Source of the DNA: Robinsoniella sp.
GTDB taxonomy: Bacteria; Bacillota; Clostridia; Lachnospirales; Lachnospiraceae
Assembly: GCA_022788205.1 (NCBI GenBank)
Contig: JALEVQ010000013.1
Span: 1-64,000 of the forward strand
DNA length: 64,000 nucleotides
Direction of reading: 5' to 3'
In this document: positions 15,991 to 24,476 of the stretch, piece after piece
Position numbering within the stretch: the first letter of the stretch is position 1
Layout: every line of letters starts with the position of its first letter
The notes under the pieces: model-generated
Databases searched by the model: none
What the model saw: only the letters and a program-made list of their open reading frames with translations
Told to the model about the DNA's origin: nothing
Program-made: the position numbers and the translations under genes

Positions 15991-17463
15991 ATGGAAGAAT
16001 ATAATCTGTACCAGGATATTCAAAGCCGCACAAAAGGGGAGATTTATCTCGGTGTGGTCGGACCGGTGCGAACGGGAAAATCGACCTTCATCCGGCGGTT
16101 TATGGAGCTGATGGTGCTGCCAGGATTAAACGGTCAGGAGAAGAAGATGGCGGTGGATGAAATGCCGACCAGTGGAGTGGGAAAAACCATCACGACGGTG
16201 GAGCCGAAATTTATTCCCAAAAATGCTGCACTTGTCTCTATGAAGGAAGATGTGAAGATGAAAGTGCGTCTGGTGGACTGTGTTGGATATCCGGTGGAAG
16301 GGGCAGCAGGGATTTTTGACGAAGGAAAGATGAGAATGGTCAAGACACCGTGGATGGAAAAGGAGATTCCATTTGCGGAGGCAGCAGAGATGGGAACCAG
16401 AAAGGTGATCCAGGATCATGCCACAATCGGAATTGTCATGACGAGCGATGGATCTTTTGGAGAAATTCCAAAAGAAAACTTTTATGACGGCACAAAAAAG
16501 GCAATTGAAGAGTTAAAAAAGATCGGCAAGCCTTTTCTCGTGCTGGTCAATTCCAGACAGCCTTCCTCGCCGGAGGCGGAAAAGGTTGCGGAAAAAATTC
16601 GCACAGAATTCTTGGTACCTGTCATGACAGTAAACTGTGAACAGCTGGAGAAAGAGGCGATCCACCGGATGCTGGAGTTGATTTTGCAGGAATTTCCGCT
16701 GGTGCAGCTCCAGTTTTTCCTGCCTAAATGGGTGGAAATGCTTCCTATGGCACATCCGATCAGGGAAGCACTGATGAAGCATATGAAAAACTTGATGAAA
16801 TCGATCCGACAGATCCGCCAGGTCTCTGAGAAAGTGATGCAGATGACGGAAGCGTTTGTGCGCAGAGTGAAGATAGAAAACGTAGACCTGGCAACAGGGA
16901 CGGCGAAAGTCTGCATAGAAATGGAAGACAGTTACTATTACGAGCAGCTCAGCCAGATGGCAGGTGTAGAGATCCGGGGAGAATATCAGTTGATTTCTCT
17001 GATCAGGGAATTGTCGGAGAGCAGAAAGGAATATGAAAAGGTAAAAAATTCTCTCGAGTCGGTGCGCAAGAATGGATATGGAGTGATCACACCCGTCAGG
17101 GAAGAGATTGTTCTTGAGACACCGAGCGTGATCAGACAGGGAAACAAATATGGCGTGAAGATCAAAGCGTCGAGCCCTTCGATCCATCTGATCAAGGCAG
17201 AGATTGAGACAGAGATTGCACCCATTGTAGGCAGTGAGCAGCAGGCAAAGGACCTGATCGCCTACATAGAAGAAAACAGCAAGAAAGAGAGAGAAGGTAT
17301 CTGGAATACAAGCATTTTTGGAAAATCGATCGAACAGCTTGTCGAGGATGGGATCCGGACAAAGCTCTCGATGATCGGACAGGAGAGCCAGTCAAAATTG
17401 CAAGAGACGATGAAAAAGATTGTGAATGACTCGAAAGGTGGATTAATCTGCATTATTATATAA
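15991..17463 (+). CDS. spoIVA: Stage IV sporulation protein A (spore coat morphogenetic ATPase)
   Basis: A 490-residue SpoIVA, almost the B. subtilis length. The Walker A motif GPVRTGKST is at residues 24-32 in a TRAFAC-type GTPase-like domain that in SpoIVA hydrolyses ATP. The N-terminus (YNLYQDIQSRTKGEIYLGVVGPVRTGKSTFIRRF, quoted here only as landmarks at residues 4-37) and the hydrophobic C-terminus (GLICIII) are characteristic. In the mother cell it polymerises on the forespore to form the coat basement layer. It would be under sigma-E; I could not pick out a convincing sigma-E promoter. The ribosome-binding site is GGGAGG inside the upstream hairpin. Confidence 0.96.
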   Translation: MEEYNLYQDIQSRTKGEIYLGVVGPVRTGKSTFIRRFMELMVLPGLNGQEKKMAVDEMPTSGVGKTITTVEPKFIPKNAALVSMKEDVKMKVRLVDCVGYPVEGAAGIFDEGKMRMVKTPWMEKEIPFAEAAEMGTRKVIQDHATIGIVMTSDGSFGEIPKENFYDGTKKAIEELKKIGKPFLVLVNSRQPSSPEAEKVAEKIRTEFLVPVMTVNCEQLEKEAIHRMLELILQEFPLVQLQFFLPKWVEMLPMAHPIREALMKHMKNLMKSIRQIRQVSEKVMQMTEAFVRRVKIENVDLATGTAKVCIEMEDSYYYEQLSQMAGVEIRGEYQLISLIRELSESRKEYEKVKNSLESVRKNGYGVITPVREEIVLETPSVIRQGNKYGVKIKASSPSIHLIKAEIETEIAPIVGSEQQAKDLIAYIEENSKKEREGIWNTSIFGKSIEQLVEDGIRTKLSMIGQESQSKLQETMKKIVNDSKGGLICIII

Positions 17464-17503
17464 GACAAAATCCACAAATTTCCAGATGTTTGGGCGATAG
17501 ACA

Positions 17504-17532
17504 TTGACAGAAACACTCTCATGATTTATAAT
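17504..17532 (+). promoter_or_regulatory. Consensus sigma-A promoter of the SleB-like gene
   Basis: TTGACA (17504-17509), a 17-base spacer and TATAAT (17527-17532) match the consensus fully. This implies vegetative expression, unusual for a strictly germination-specific hydrolase. Confidence 0.85.
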
Positions 17533-17589
17533 ATGTTCATAATTCGTAACAGAATTGTAATAAATTAGAGAGAATGAGAGGGAAGGTTG

Positions 17590-18453
17590 ATGAACAAAAA
17601 AGTATGGATGGTAGCAGCTGTGTTATTTTTGATGTTGACTGTGGGGGTTGGTTTTCAGTCAGAAGCAGCATGGCAGAAACTGCCAAATGGAAATTGGAGA
17701 TTTACAGATGAGAGTGCGAGGGGATATAAGATTGGATGGCAGGAGATCGATGGAAAACTGTATTACTTCGACCCGGCAACCGGATATCGCAAAACTGGAT
17801 GGATTCCGAACGGCAACACAAAACGTTACTGCAGACCGTCAGATGGATCGGCAGTGATCAGTGCATGGGTGAAAGTGGGAAAATATTATTATTTAAATCG
17901 CAGAGGAAATCTGGTTGTGAATAGTTTCATCACCACAAATGGACTGACTCACTATGTGGGCGCAGATGGAGCAATGGTTGCGCAGAAATGGGTGTTGGTG
18001 AAAGGAAAATATTATTATCTGAATGCGCGTGGCGTGATGCCGAGAAGTACATGGGTCGGCAACCGCTATGTCAATCGCTACGGTGTATGGGTGAAAGATG
18101 CGGTCAAATGTACGGATCTGGAATTGCGCTATCTGGCGGCGATCACATATCTTGAGGCAGGAAACCAGCCATATCAGGCAAAACTTGGTGTCGCAAATGT
18201 GGTGCTCAACCGTGTGAAGGATCCGCGCTATCCGAATAATATTATCAGTGTATTGTACCAGCCATGGCAGTTTGAACCGGCGATGACAGGAAGTCTGGAT
18301 CGATTGGTGAACAGTAATCAGGAAATTCAGGCACAGTGTATGACTGCGGCAAAGGCGGCGATGACGGGGACGAACAATGTCCCGGGATGTATCGGATTTG
18401 ACTTCGGAAGCAATGGAATCAAGTATGGAGTGATCAATTTCTTTAAGATCTGA
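17590..18453 (+). CDS. Secreted cell wall hydrolase (SleB family) with cell-wall-binding repeats
   Basis: A 287-residue exported protein. The signal peptide covers residues 1-28 (cleavage near SEA-A). Four or five aromatic-rich repeats of the choline/glucan-binding type follow (GWQEIDGKLYYFD, AWVKVGKYYYLN, KWVLVKGKYYYLN). The C-terminal Hydrolase_2/SleB domain starts near residue 178, with the catalytic-site region AAITYLEAGNQPYQAKLGVA and the typical VLNRVKDPRYPN and GCIGFD segments. SleB-type enzymes are lytic transglycosylases acting on peptidoglycan. The presence of wall-binding repeats and a vegetative promoter suggests cell-wall turnover more than spore germination. The start is ATG after GGAAGG; a TTG three bases upstream is less likely. 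Confidence 0.88.
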   Translation: MNKKVWMVAAVLFLMLTVGVGFQSEAAWQKLPNGNWRFTDESARGYKIGWQEIDGKLYYFDPATGYRKTGWIPNGNTKRYCRPSDGSAVISAWVKVGKYYYLNRRGNLVVNSFITTNGLTHYVGADGAMVAQKWVLVKGKYYYLNARGVMPRSTWVGNRYVNRYGVWVKDAVKCTDLELRYLAAITYLEAGNQPYQAKLGVANVVLNRVKDPRYPNNIISVLYQPWQFEPAMTGSLDRLVNSNQEIQAQCMTAAKAAMTGTNNVPGCIGFDFGSNGIKYGVINFFKI

Positions 18454-18465
18454 CCCTCAAAACAG

Positions 18466-18512
18466 AGCAAAAAAGCTTTCTTTTGAATGAAGAAAAGCTT
18501 TTTTGCTTTTTT
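18466..18512 (+). terminator. Terminator of the SleB-like gene
   Basis: AGCAAAAAAGCTTT (18466-18479) pairs with AAAGCTTTTTTGCT (18494-18507) over 14 bases and is followed by a T-run. Confidence 0.85.
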
Positions 18513-18520
18513 GATTTCAT

Positions 18521-18549
18521 TTGACACTGCGAACAGATGAATCTATAAT
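18521..18549 (+). promoter_or_regulatory. Consensus sigma-A promoter of the cob operon
   Basis: TTGACA (18521-18526), 17 bases and TATAAT (18544-18549). The leader is only about 97 bases and contains no recognisable cobalamin riboswitch. Confidence 0.85.
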
Positions 18550-18652
18550 AAAACAAAAAGGGCTTTTCGACAAAGGAATCTTCCAATTGCGCAGGTGATG
18601 AGAGAATTGTCCAAAAGGAGGAAAGCTCAAAGATACAAATGGAGGAAAAAAG

Positions 18653-19702
18653 ATGACATTAGAAGAGGCAGTCAGACAGATTGAAAAACCGGATGAAAAA
18701 GCGATGGAGCAGTGCAGACAAAGGTGGGACAGTATTGCAAAACCACTCCACAGTCTTGGAAAGCTGGAAGATTTTTTTGTGAAAATTGCGGGAATGACAG
18801 GCACAAGCAAGATTGACCTTTCAAAGAAGGCATTAGTCGAGATGTGTGCAGATAACGGTGTAGTGGAGGAAGGAGTCACTCAGACAGGTCAGGAAATCAC
18901 AGCACTTGTGGTAGAAAATTTTTCAAAGACGCTGAGTACAGCCAGCGTGATGTGCAAAAAAGTGGGAGCAGACATCATCCCGATTGATATCGGTGTGGCG
19001 GTCGATACGAGCGGCTGGAACAGAAAAATTGCGTATGGGACAAAGAACATGACAAAAGAGCCGGCGATGACAAGGGAAGAGGCAGTGCGTGCCCTGGAAG
19101 TTGGCATCGATCTGGTGGGAGAACTGAAGGAAAAAGGGTATCGAATTTTGGCGACCGGTGAGATGGGAATCGGAAACACGACGACGAGCAGCGCAATGAC
19201 CTCTGTTCTTCTCGATGTCGATGTGGAGAAGGTGACAGGAAGAGGAGCAGGGCTTTCCTCTGAGGGACTTTTGCGAAAGATTGACGCGATCAAGCGAGCA
19301 ATCGCCCTGAATCAGCCAGATAGAGACGATCCGATTGATGTCTTGGCAAAAGTTGGCGGTTTGGATATCGCAGGTCTGGCAGGAATGTTTCTGGGCGGCG
19401 GTGTCTACAAGATGCCGATTGTGATCGATGGATTTATCTCTGCAGTGGCAGCGCTGACAGCGATGAGAATTTGTCCGGAAGTTATTTCCTATATGATTCC
19501 ATCGCACGTCTCAAAAGAGCCGGCAGGTCAGATGCTCCTTGAGGCACTGGGACTCGAAGCGCCGCTTCATTGTGATATGTGTCTCGGTGAGGGGACAGGT
19601 GCTGTGGCATTGTTCCCAATTCTTGACCTTGCGGATACTATCTACAATACGATGAGCACGTTCCACGACATTAAAATGGAAGAGTATAAGCCATTGTCAT
19701 AA
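18653..19702 (+). CDS. cobT: Nicotinate-nucleotide:dimethylbenzimidazole phosphoribosyltransferase
   Basis: A 349-residue CobT that activates the lower-ligand base (such as dimethylbenzimidazole) to its alpha-ribotide for the cobalamin nucleotide loop. Landmarks are KPLHSLGKLE near the N-terminus, CADNGVVEEGVTQTGQEIT, ATGEMGIGNTTTSSA, and the GEGTGAVALFP segment carrying the catalytic glutamate. Length is typical. The ribosome-binding site is GGAGGAAAAAAG. It is the first gene of cobT-cobU-cobS; the next starts 10 bases after its stop. Confidence 0.96.
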   Translation: MTLEEAVRQIEKPDEKAMEQCRQRWDSIAKPLHSLGKLEDFFVKIAGMTGTSKIDLSKKALVEMCADNGVVEEGVTQTGQEITALVVENFSKTLSTASVMCKKVGADIIPIDIGVAVDTSGWNRKIAYGTKNMTKEPAMTREEAVRALEVGIDLVGELKEKGYRILATGEMGIGNTTTSSAMTSVLLDVDVEKVTGRGAGLSSEGLLRKIDAIKRAIALNQPDRDDPIDVLAKVGGLDIAGLAGMFLGGGVYKMPIVIDGFISAVAALTAMRICPEVISYMIPSHVSKEPAGQMLLEALGLEAPLHCDMCLGEGTGAVALFPILDLADTIYNTMSTFHDIKMEEYKPLS

Positions 19703-19712
19703 GGAGACGCAT

Positions 19713-20240
19713 ATGTTTATCGTGATTACAGGAGGAAGCGGCAGCGGAAAATCGGCGTTTGCGGAGGAGCAGATTTTAAGACTGTCCAGCGATCAGAGGA
19801 TCTATATCGCAACGATGATGTGTTTTGACGAGGAGAGCAAAAGACGAATTGCGCGTCACAGACAGATGAGGAAAGAAAAACATTTTGAGACAATCGAGTG
19901 CTACACGGGTCTTGAGAAGCTGCAGCTTCCTGAAGGAGCGACGGTTTTGTTGGAATGTATGTCGAACCTGACTGCAAATGAAATGTATGATCCTTCCGGC
20001 GCGGGGGAGCAGACAGTGGAGAGGATTCTGGAGGGAGTCTGTCATCTGAGAGATACGGCAAAGCATGTCTGTGTCGTGACGAATGAGGTGTTTTCAGACG
20101 GACAGATGTATGATCCAGACACCATGCGATATCTCGCATATCTGGGAAAAATCAACTGCGAGATGGCAAAGATTGCCGATGAAGTATATGAGGTTGTCTA
20201 TGGCATTGCGCTCAGAAAAAAGGGAGGAGAGAAGTTATGA
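19713..20240 (+). CDS. cobU: Adenosylcobinamide kinase / adenosylcobinamide-phosphate guanylyltransferase
   Basis: A 175-residue bifunctional CobU that phosphorylates adenosylcobinamide and transfers GMP to it. The P-loop GGSGSGKS is at residues 7-14. The guanylylated histidine is in RIARHRQMR, and the C-terminal VTNEV...INCEMAKIADEVYEVVYG segment is diagnostic. It overlaps cobS by four bases (ATGA). It is intact, unlike the truncated paralogue two genes downstream. Confidence 0.95.
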   Translation: MFIVITGGSGSGKSAFAEEQILRLSSDQRIYIATMMCFDEESKRRIARHRQMRKEKHFETIECYTGLEKLQLPEGATVLLECMSNLTANEMYDPSGAGEQTVERILEGVCHLRDTAKHVCVVTNEVFSDGQMYDPDTMRYLAYLGKINCEMAKIADEVYEVVYGIALRKKGGEKL

Positions 20241-21004
20241 GACGCATGATTCAGAGCTGTATCATTGCCTTTGCGATGTATTCCAAAATCCCGATGCCTA
20301 AGACACAGTGGGAGAAGGAAAACATGAAATATGCTTTTTGCTTCCTGCCTCTGGTGGGTGCGGTGATCGGAGCATTGACGTATCTGTTTGGACGATATGG
20401 AGGAAAGATCGCCGGAGACGGAATTTTTCACACGATTCTTCTGATGATGATTCCGATTTTTGTGACAGGGGGGATTCATGTGGACGGACTTTTGGACACC
20501 GCTGATGCCTTGAATTCCTACAAACCAAAAGAAGAAAAATTAAAAATTTTGAAAGATTCCCATGCGGGAGCGTTTGCGATCATTGTGGGAATCTGTTATT
20601 TCTTTATACAATTTGGCGCATATTCAGAACTGACACAGGAAATGCTTCCGGTTTTATCGTGCAGTTTTATCTTGTCGAGAGCACTGAGCGCGCTTGCGGT
20701 AGTCAGCTTCCGTATGGCGAAAAATACAGGGCTTGCGGCGACTTTTGCCGAGATGGCGGTCAAAAAGAGAGTGCAGATCGTGATGATTTGCTATATTGTT
20801 CTCTGCTCTGTGGCGATGATTGCGCTGCAGCCTGTCTATGGGATCTGTACGGTGTGTGCGGCTGTGCTGGAGTTTTTCTATTACCGCCATATGGCATACA
20901 AACAGTTCGGGGGAGTAACAGGGGATTTAGCTGGATTTTATCTCCAGACGTCAGAGCTTTTGATGGTCGTTGTCATGGTTTTTGCGAGTTATCTTATAGG
21001 ATAA
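20237..21004 (+). CDS. cobS: Adenosylcobinamide-GDP ribazoletransferase
   Basis: A 255-residue integral membrane cobalamin synthase that joins adenosylcobinamide-GDP with alpha-ribazole (phosphate). Several hydrophobic segments span the chain. The conserved acidic motif HVDGLLDTADAL at about residues 79-90 and the following SHAGAFAI are characteristic. Its start overlaps the cobU stop. A 120-base gap follows before the CobU-like gene and holds no evident terminator. Confidence 0.95.
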   Translation: MRRMIQSCIIAFAMYSKIPMPKTQWEKENMKYAFCFLPLVGAVIGALTYLFGRYGGKIAGDGIFHTILLMMIPIFVTGGIHVDGLLDTADALNSYKPKEEKLKILKDSHAGAFAIIVGICYFFIQFGAYSELTQEMLPVLSCSFILSRALSALAVVSFRMAKNTGLAATFAEMAVKKRVQIVMICYIVLCSVAMIALQPVYGICTVCAAVLEFFYYRHMAYKQFGGVTGDLAGFYLQTSELLMVVVMVFASYLIG

Positions 21005-21124
21005 GATGGTCATGCGGCGGAAAGCGTCAGAGATAGAGAAGAGCAGGCTTTCATGAGTAGACAAGAGACGGAGAATAATATAAATATTAAGAGAGAATAA
21101 AGATAGAAAAGGAGCACAGAACGT

Positions 21125-21511
21125 ATGATTTTGGTGACGGGCGGGGCATTTGAGGGGAAAAAAGAATACGTGGCATCCAGGTTTCAGATTGCGGCGGAGG
21201 AGATGGCAGACGGAGAACATTGCAGCTGGCAGGAGATTGCTTCCTGCCGATGTCTATATCATTTTCATCTGCTTGTCCGAAGGATGATGCAAAACGGGGA
21301 GGATCCTTTTGATCTCTGCGATCTTTTGATGGAGGAGAATCCGAATGTGATCATTGTGACAAATGAGCTGGGATATGGGATTGTGCCGATGGAGCGGTTT
21401 GACAGGGAATACCGCGAAAAATGCGGACGTATCTGCTGTGAGCTGGCAAAAGAGGCAAACGAAGTACACCGTGTGGTCTGTGGAATTGGAGAGGTGATCA
21501 AACATGCGTGA
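21125..21511 (+). CDS. CobU-like protein, shortened and with a degenerate P-loop
   Basis: A 128-residue paralogue of CobU. The N-terminus MILVTGGAFEGKKEY keeps the GxxxxGK spacing of the P-loop but has lysine where serine or threonine is needed. The central guanylyl-histidine region of CobU is mostly missing. The C-terminus VTNELGYGIVPMERFDREYREKC...EVHRVVCGIG is clearly CobU-like. It lies in the cobalamin cluster and overlaps the CobC-like gene by eight bases, so it is translated with it. It may be a regulatory or decaying copy, or have taken on a binding role; kinase activity is doubtful. The ribosome-binding site is AAAAGGAG. Confidence 0.8.
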   Translation: MILVTGGAFEGKKEYVASRFQIAAEEMADGEHCSWQEIASCRCLYHFHLLVRRMMQNGEDPFDLCDLLMEENPNVIIVTNELGYGIVPMERFDREYREKCGRICCELAKEANEVHRVVCGIGEVIKHA

Positions 21512-22088
21512 TATCTTTTTGATCCGCCATTCCATCACGGAGGGCAATTTAAAAAACAGATATATTGGTACGACGGATGAGGCGCTGTGCCCTGAAGGGA
21601 TCCTACTTCTTGAGAAGATCAAAGAGCAGGGGATGAAAGAAGAGATAGAACATGTCTATGTAAGTCCTCTTAAGAGATGCCTTGAGACGGCACAGATTCT
21701 GTATCCAGATATCCCCAGAACAATTGTGCAGGGGCTGCGAGAATGCGACTTTGGCATGTTTGAGAATAAGAACTATCAAGAGCTGGAGGGAAGCCCTGAG
21801 TATCAGGCATGGATTGACAGCAACGGTACTTTGCCGTTTCCAGGAGGAGAAGATCCAGCAGCATTTCGAAAAAGAAGTGTGGAAGCATTTCAGGAGACGC
21901 TGAGAAGTGCGAAAGAAAAAAAGCTTGCCTTTGTTATCCATGGAGGAACAATTATGAGCATCATGGAAGCGCTGATACAGCCGAAAAAAAATTTTTATGA
22001 GTACCATGTCAAGAATGGACAAGGCTATTATCTCAGAGAAGAAGACGGAACATTTTTGTTGTGTGAAAAATCGAACATTTGGTTGTAA
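21504..22088 (+). CDS. cobC: Histidine phosphatase, probably alpha-ribazole phosphatase
   Basis: A 194-residue member of the histidine phosphatase (phosphoglycerate mutase-like) family. The catalytic motif is at the N-terminus, LIRHSITEGN (H9 in place of the common RHGxT form). SPLKRCLETAQ and the second catalytic histidine in VIHGGTIMS follow. Because it sits in the cob cluster, CobC (dephosphorylation of alpha-ribazole or adenosylcobalamin 5'-phosphate) is the likely role, though the family alone does not prove the substrate. It overlaps the preceding gene by eight bases. Confidence 0.82.
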   Translation: MRDIFLIRHSITEGNLKNRYIGTTDEALCPEGILLLEKIKEQGMKEEIEHVYVSPLKRCLETAQILYPDIPRTIVQGLRECDFGMFENKNYQELEGSPEYQAWIDSNGTLPFPGGEDPAAFRKRSVEAFQETLRSAKEKKLAFVIHGGTIMSIMEALIQPKKNFYEYHVKNGQGYYLREEDGTFLLCEKSNIWL

Positions 22089-22171
22089 AAATGAGATCCT
22101 TGTGATATGATAAAAAAGAAGCGGCGAATATGCTGCGAATAGAAGAACTTGGAAATTCCTTGGAGGGAAAG

Positions 22172-22789
22172 ATGATATCATATTTAACAGGAAAAGTTTC
22201 CGCTGTGAGCGAAACATTTGTGATTTTGGAAGTAAACCAGATTGGCTATCAGGTCTTTTTAAACTCGAGAGATCTCGCAAATCTTCCGCGGGAGGGGGAA
22301 AACTGTAAGGTGTTTACTCATCTGTATTTGAAAGAAGACCTGATACAGCTTTATGGTTTTTTGGATCAAGATGATCTGGGATTCTTCCAGAGGCTGATCA
22401 ATGTCAATGGGATAGGTCCCAAGGCAACCATGGGGATTTTGTCGATGCTTTCGGCGGATGATCTGCGCTTTGCGATTCTCTCGGACGACGTCAAGACCAT
22501 CACAAAGGTACCGGGTATTGGCACGAAGACGGCGCAGAGGTTGATTCTGGACTTGAAGGACAAGATCTCTCTGGAAGAAACGTTTGAGAGAAAGTTGTCA
22601 AAAGAGACAGAGAAAAAGCAGAGAGGGCAGAAGAATCAAGAGGCTGTCGATGAGGCAGTTTTGGCGCTCACGGCACTTGGATATTCCAACTCTGAGGCTC
22701 TGCGCGCTGTGAGAGGGCTTGAGATCAGAGAAGACTGGAAGGCGGAGGACGTCATCCGGGAAGCTCTGAAAGCGATGGCGTTTGTGTAA
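22172..22789 (+). CDS. ruvA: Holliday junction branch migration protein RuvA
   Basis: A 205-residue RuvA that binds four-way junctions and loads the RuvB motor. The N-terminal OB-fold begins MISYLTGKV. Helix-hairpin-helix motifs are seen in LINVNGIGPKATMGIL and ITKVPGIGTKTAQRLI, and the C-terminal RuvB-contacting domain ends the chain (EAVLALTALGYSNSEA). The start is ATG 22172 after TTGGAGGGA; an upstream extension to 22130 is not family-like. It lies 24 bases before ruvB. Confidence 0.95.
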   Translation: MISYLTGKVSAVSETFVILEVNQIGYQVFLNSRDLANLPREGENCKVFTHLYLKEDLIQLYGFLDQDDLGFFQRLINVNGIGPKATMGILSMLSADDLRFAILSDDVKTITKVPGIGTKTAQRLILDLKDKISLEETFERKLSKETEKKQRGQKNQEAVDEAVLALTALGYSNSEALRAVRGLEIREDWKAEDVIREALKAMAFV

Positions 22790-22813
22790 AAAAATTCCAA
22801 GACGGAGAGAAAG

Positions 22814-23821
22814 ATGAAAAAGAGAATTATTACAACAGATGTGCTGGAAGATGACAAGCGGACGGATCTCACACTCAGACCGCAGTCTCTTGATCAGTAT
22901 ATTGGTCAGGAAAAGATCAAAGAAAATTTAAAAGTCTATATCCAGGCGGCAAAGGAGAGGCATGACGCACTTGACCATGTACTTTTTTACGGTCCTCCGG
23001 GACTGGGCAAGACGACGCTTGCGGGGATTATCGCGAATGAGATGGGCGTGAACTTAAAGATCACCTCCGGTCCTGCGATTGAGAAACCGGGGGAGATGGC
23101 CGCGATCTTAAACAATCTGCAGGAAGGAGATCTTTTGTTTGTCGATGAGATTCACCGTCTCAACAGGCAGGTAGAGGAAGTGCTCTACCCGGCGATGGAA
23201 GACTTTGCGATCGATATCGTGATTGGCAAGGGTGCTTCCGCCCGGTCAATACGTCTCAATCTTCCGAAATTTACATTGGTGGGAGCGACAACGCGTGCTG
23301 GCATGCTGACAGCTCCTCTGAGAGACCGTTTTGGCGTGGTGCATCATTTAGAGTTCTACACGGTGGAAGAGTTAGTGACGATTGTAAAGCGCTCGGCAGA
23401 AGTCCTTGGCGTTGAGATTGACGAGGATGGCGCCTACGAGCTGGCGAGAAGATCGAGAGGGACACCGCGTCTTGCGAATCGTCTGCTAAAACGGGTCCGG
23501 GATTTTGCACAGATTAAATATGATGGAAAAATCACACAGGAAGCGGCAAACTATGCACTTGATCTGCTCGAGGTGGACCAGTATGGACTTGATATGATTG
23601 ACCGTCTGATTCTCACAACGATGATTGAGAAATTCGGCGGTAAGCCGGTCGGTCTTGACACGCTGGCGGCGGCGATCGGGGAGGATGCAGGGACGATCGA
23701 GGAGGTATATGAACCGTATCTGATCAAAAACGGCTTCTTAAATCGGACGCCGAGAGGGCGCGTGGCGACGGAACTTGCCTATCATCATCTGGGACTGGAA
23801 GCGCTGTTGGAGCAACCCTAA
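22814..23821 (+). CDS. ruvB: Holliday junction branch migration helicase RuvB
   Basis: A 335-residue AAA+ ATPase. Walker [14 protein letters not shown] is at about residues 59-71, Walker B is [11 protein letters not shown], sensor 1 is the [12 protein letters not shown] region, and the C-terminal winged helix begins near residue 260. It drives branch migration with RuvA. No ruvC is nearby, as expected in Firmicutes, which use RecU; a recU gene is at 55494-56027 in this window. Confidence 0.97.
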   Translation: MKKRIITTDVLEDDKRTDLTLRPQSLDQYIGQEKIKENLKVYIQAAKERHDALDHVLFYGPPGLGKTTLAGIIANEMGVNLKITSGPAIEKPGEMAAILNNLQEGDLLFVDEIHRLNRQVEEVLYPAMEDFAIDIVIGKGASARSIRLNLPKFTLVGATTRAGMLTAPLRDRFGVVHHLEFYTVEELVTIVKRSAEVLGVEIDEDGAYELARRSRGTPRLANRLLKRVRDFAQIKYDGKITQEAANYALDLLEVDQYGLDMIDRLILTTMIEKFGGKPVGLDTLAAAIGEDAGTIEEVYEPYLIKNGFLNRTPRGRVATELAYHHLGLEALLEQP

Positions 23822-23863
23822 AAAAGAAACGTCTGTATCGTTCAGAATAAGTGAAAAATAAGG

Positions 23864-23891
23864 TTGTAATTCCTGTAAATTTGTTTATAAT
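23864..23891 (+). promoter_or_regulatory. Promoter of zapA
   Basis: TTGTAA (23864-23869), a 16-base spacer and TATAAT (23886-23891). A GGCGA/TCGCC hairpin lies in the leader at about 23922-23947. Confidence 0.65.
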
Positions 23892-23992
23892 AAAAGTAAC
23901 TTATCATCATTTTTGTACCCAGGCGAGAGATGCGAGGTATTTCGCCCGAGTGCATGGATAAGCGATGGAACAATAAGGGGAAAGGAGCAACT

Positions 23993-24421
23993 ATGTCATC
24001 AAAAAATAAAACACAGGTGCTGCTTGGCGGTAAAATATACACATTAAGCGGTTATGAGAGTGAAGAATATCTGCAGAAAGTAGCTACATATATCAACAAC
24101 AAGATTTCTGAGCTGAAGAAGATGGAAGGATTTAACCATCTCTCATCGGATACGAAGAGTATTTTGATTGACTTGAATGTGGCGGATGATTATTTTAAGG
24201 CGAAAAAGCAGGCAGACAATATAGAAGAAGAGCTGGGATTAAAAGAAAAAGAATTATACGAGCTGAAGCATGAATTGATCAATGTGCAGATCAAGCTGGA
24301 GACAGCGGAAAAATCGCTCTCCACACTTCAGCTGGAATCGACAGAGCAGCAGAAACGGATTGTAAAGCTGGAGACAGAGCTGCAGGATTTGAGAAAAATA
24401 GAGAAAGAGGGGGCTGTCTAG
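23993..24421 (+). CDS. zapA: Cell division protein ZapA
   Basis: A 142-residue ZapA-family protein. The N-terminal globular part (VLLGGKIYTLSGYESEEYLQKVATYIN) contains the usual ZapA fold and is followed by a long coiled coil from about residue 65 to the end. ZapA binds and bundles FtsZ at the division site. The start at 23993 follows AAAGGAGC; an upstream in-frame extension to 23930 is unlikely. It has its own promoter and a weak terminator overlapping its stop codon. Confidence 0.88.
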   Translation: MSSKNKTQVLLGGKIYTLSGYESEEYLQKVATYINNKISELKKMEGFNHLSSDTKSILIDLNVADDYFKAKKQADNIEEELGLKEKELYELKHELINVQIKLETAEKSLSTLQLESTEQQKRIVKLETELQDLRKIEKEGAV

Positions 24422-24437
24422 AAGAGACGGCCCTTTT
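24411..24437 (+). terminator. Weak terminator overlapping the zapA stop
   Basis: GGGCTGTCT (24411-24419) pairs with AGACGGCCC (24425-24433), and four T residues follow. The short T-run suggests partial readthrough into the U32 peptidase gene. Confidence 0.55.
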
Positions 24438-24476
24438 CACCTTGCAGAGAAAAAAGCAGGCGGAAAGGAAAAATAA

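Noticed and set aside
18550..18652. Cobalamin riboswitch before cobT
   Set aside because: The leader is only about 100 bases and has no B12 box or conserved core; a riboswitch of this class needs roughly twice that length.
21053..21100. 15-codon frame between cobS and the CobU-like gene
   Set aside because: No clear ribosome-binding site or independent support; it is more likely leader sequence.
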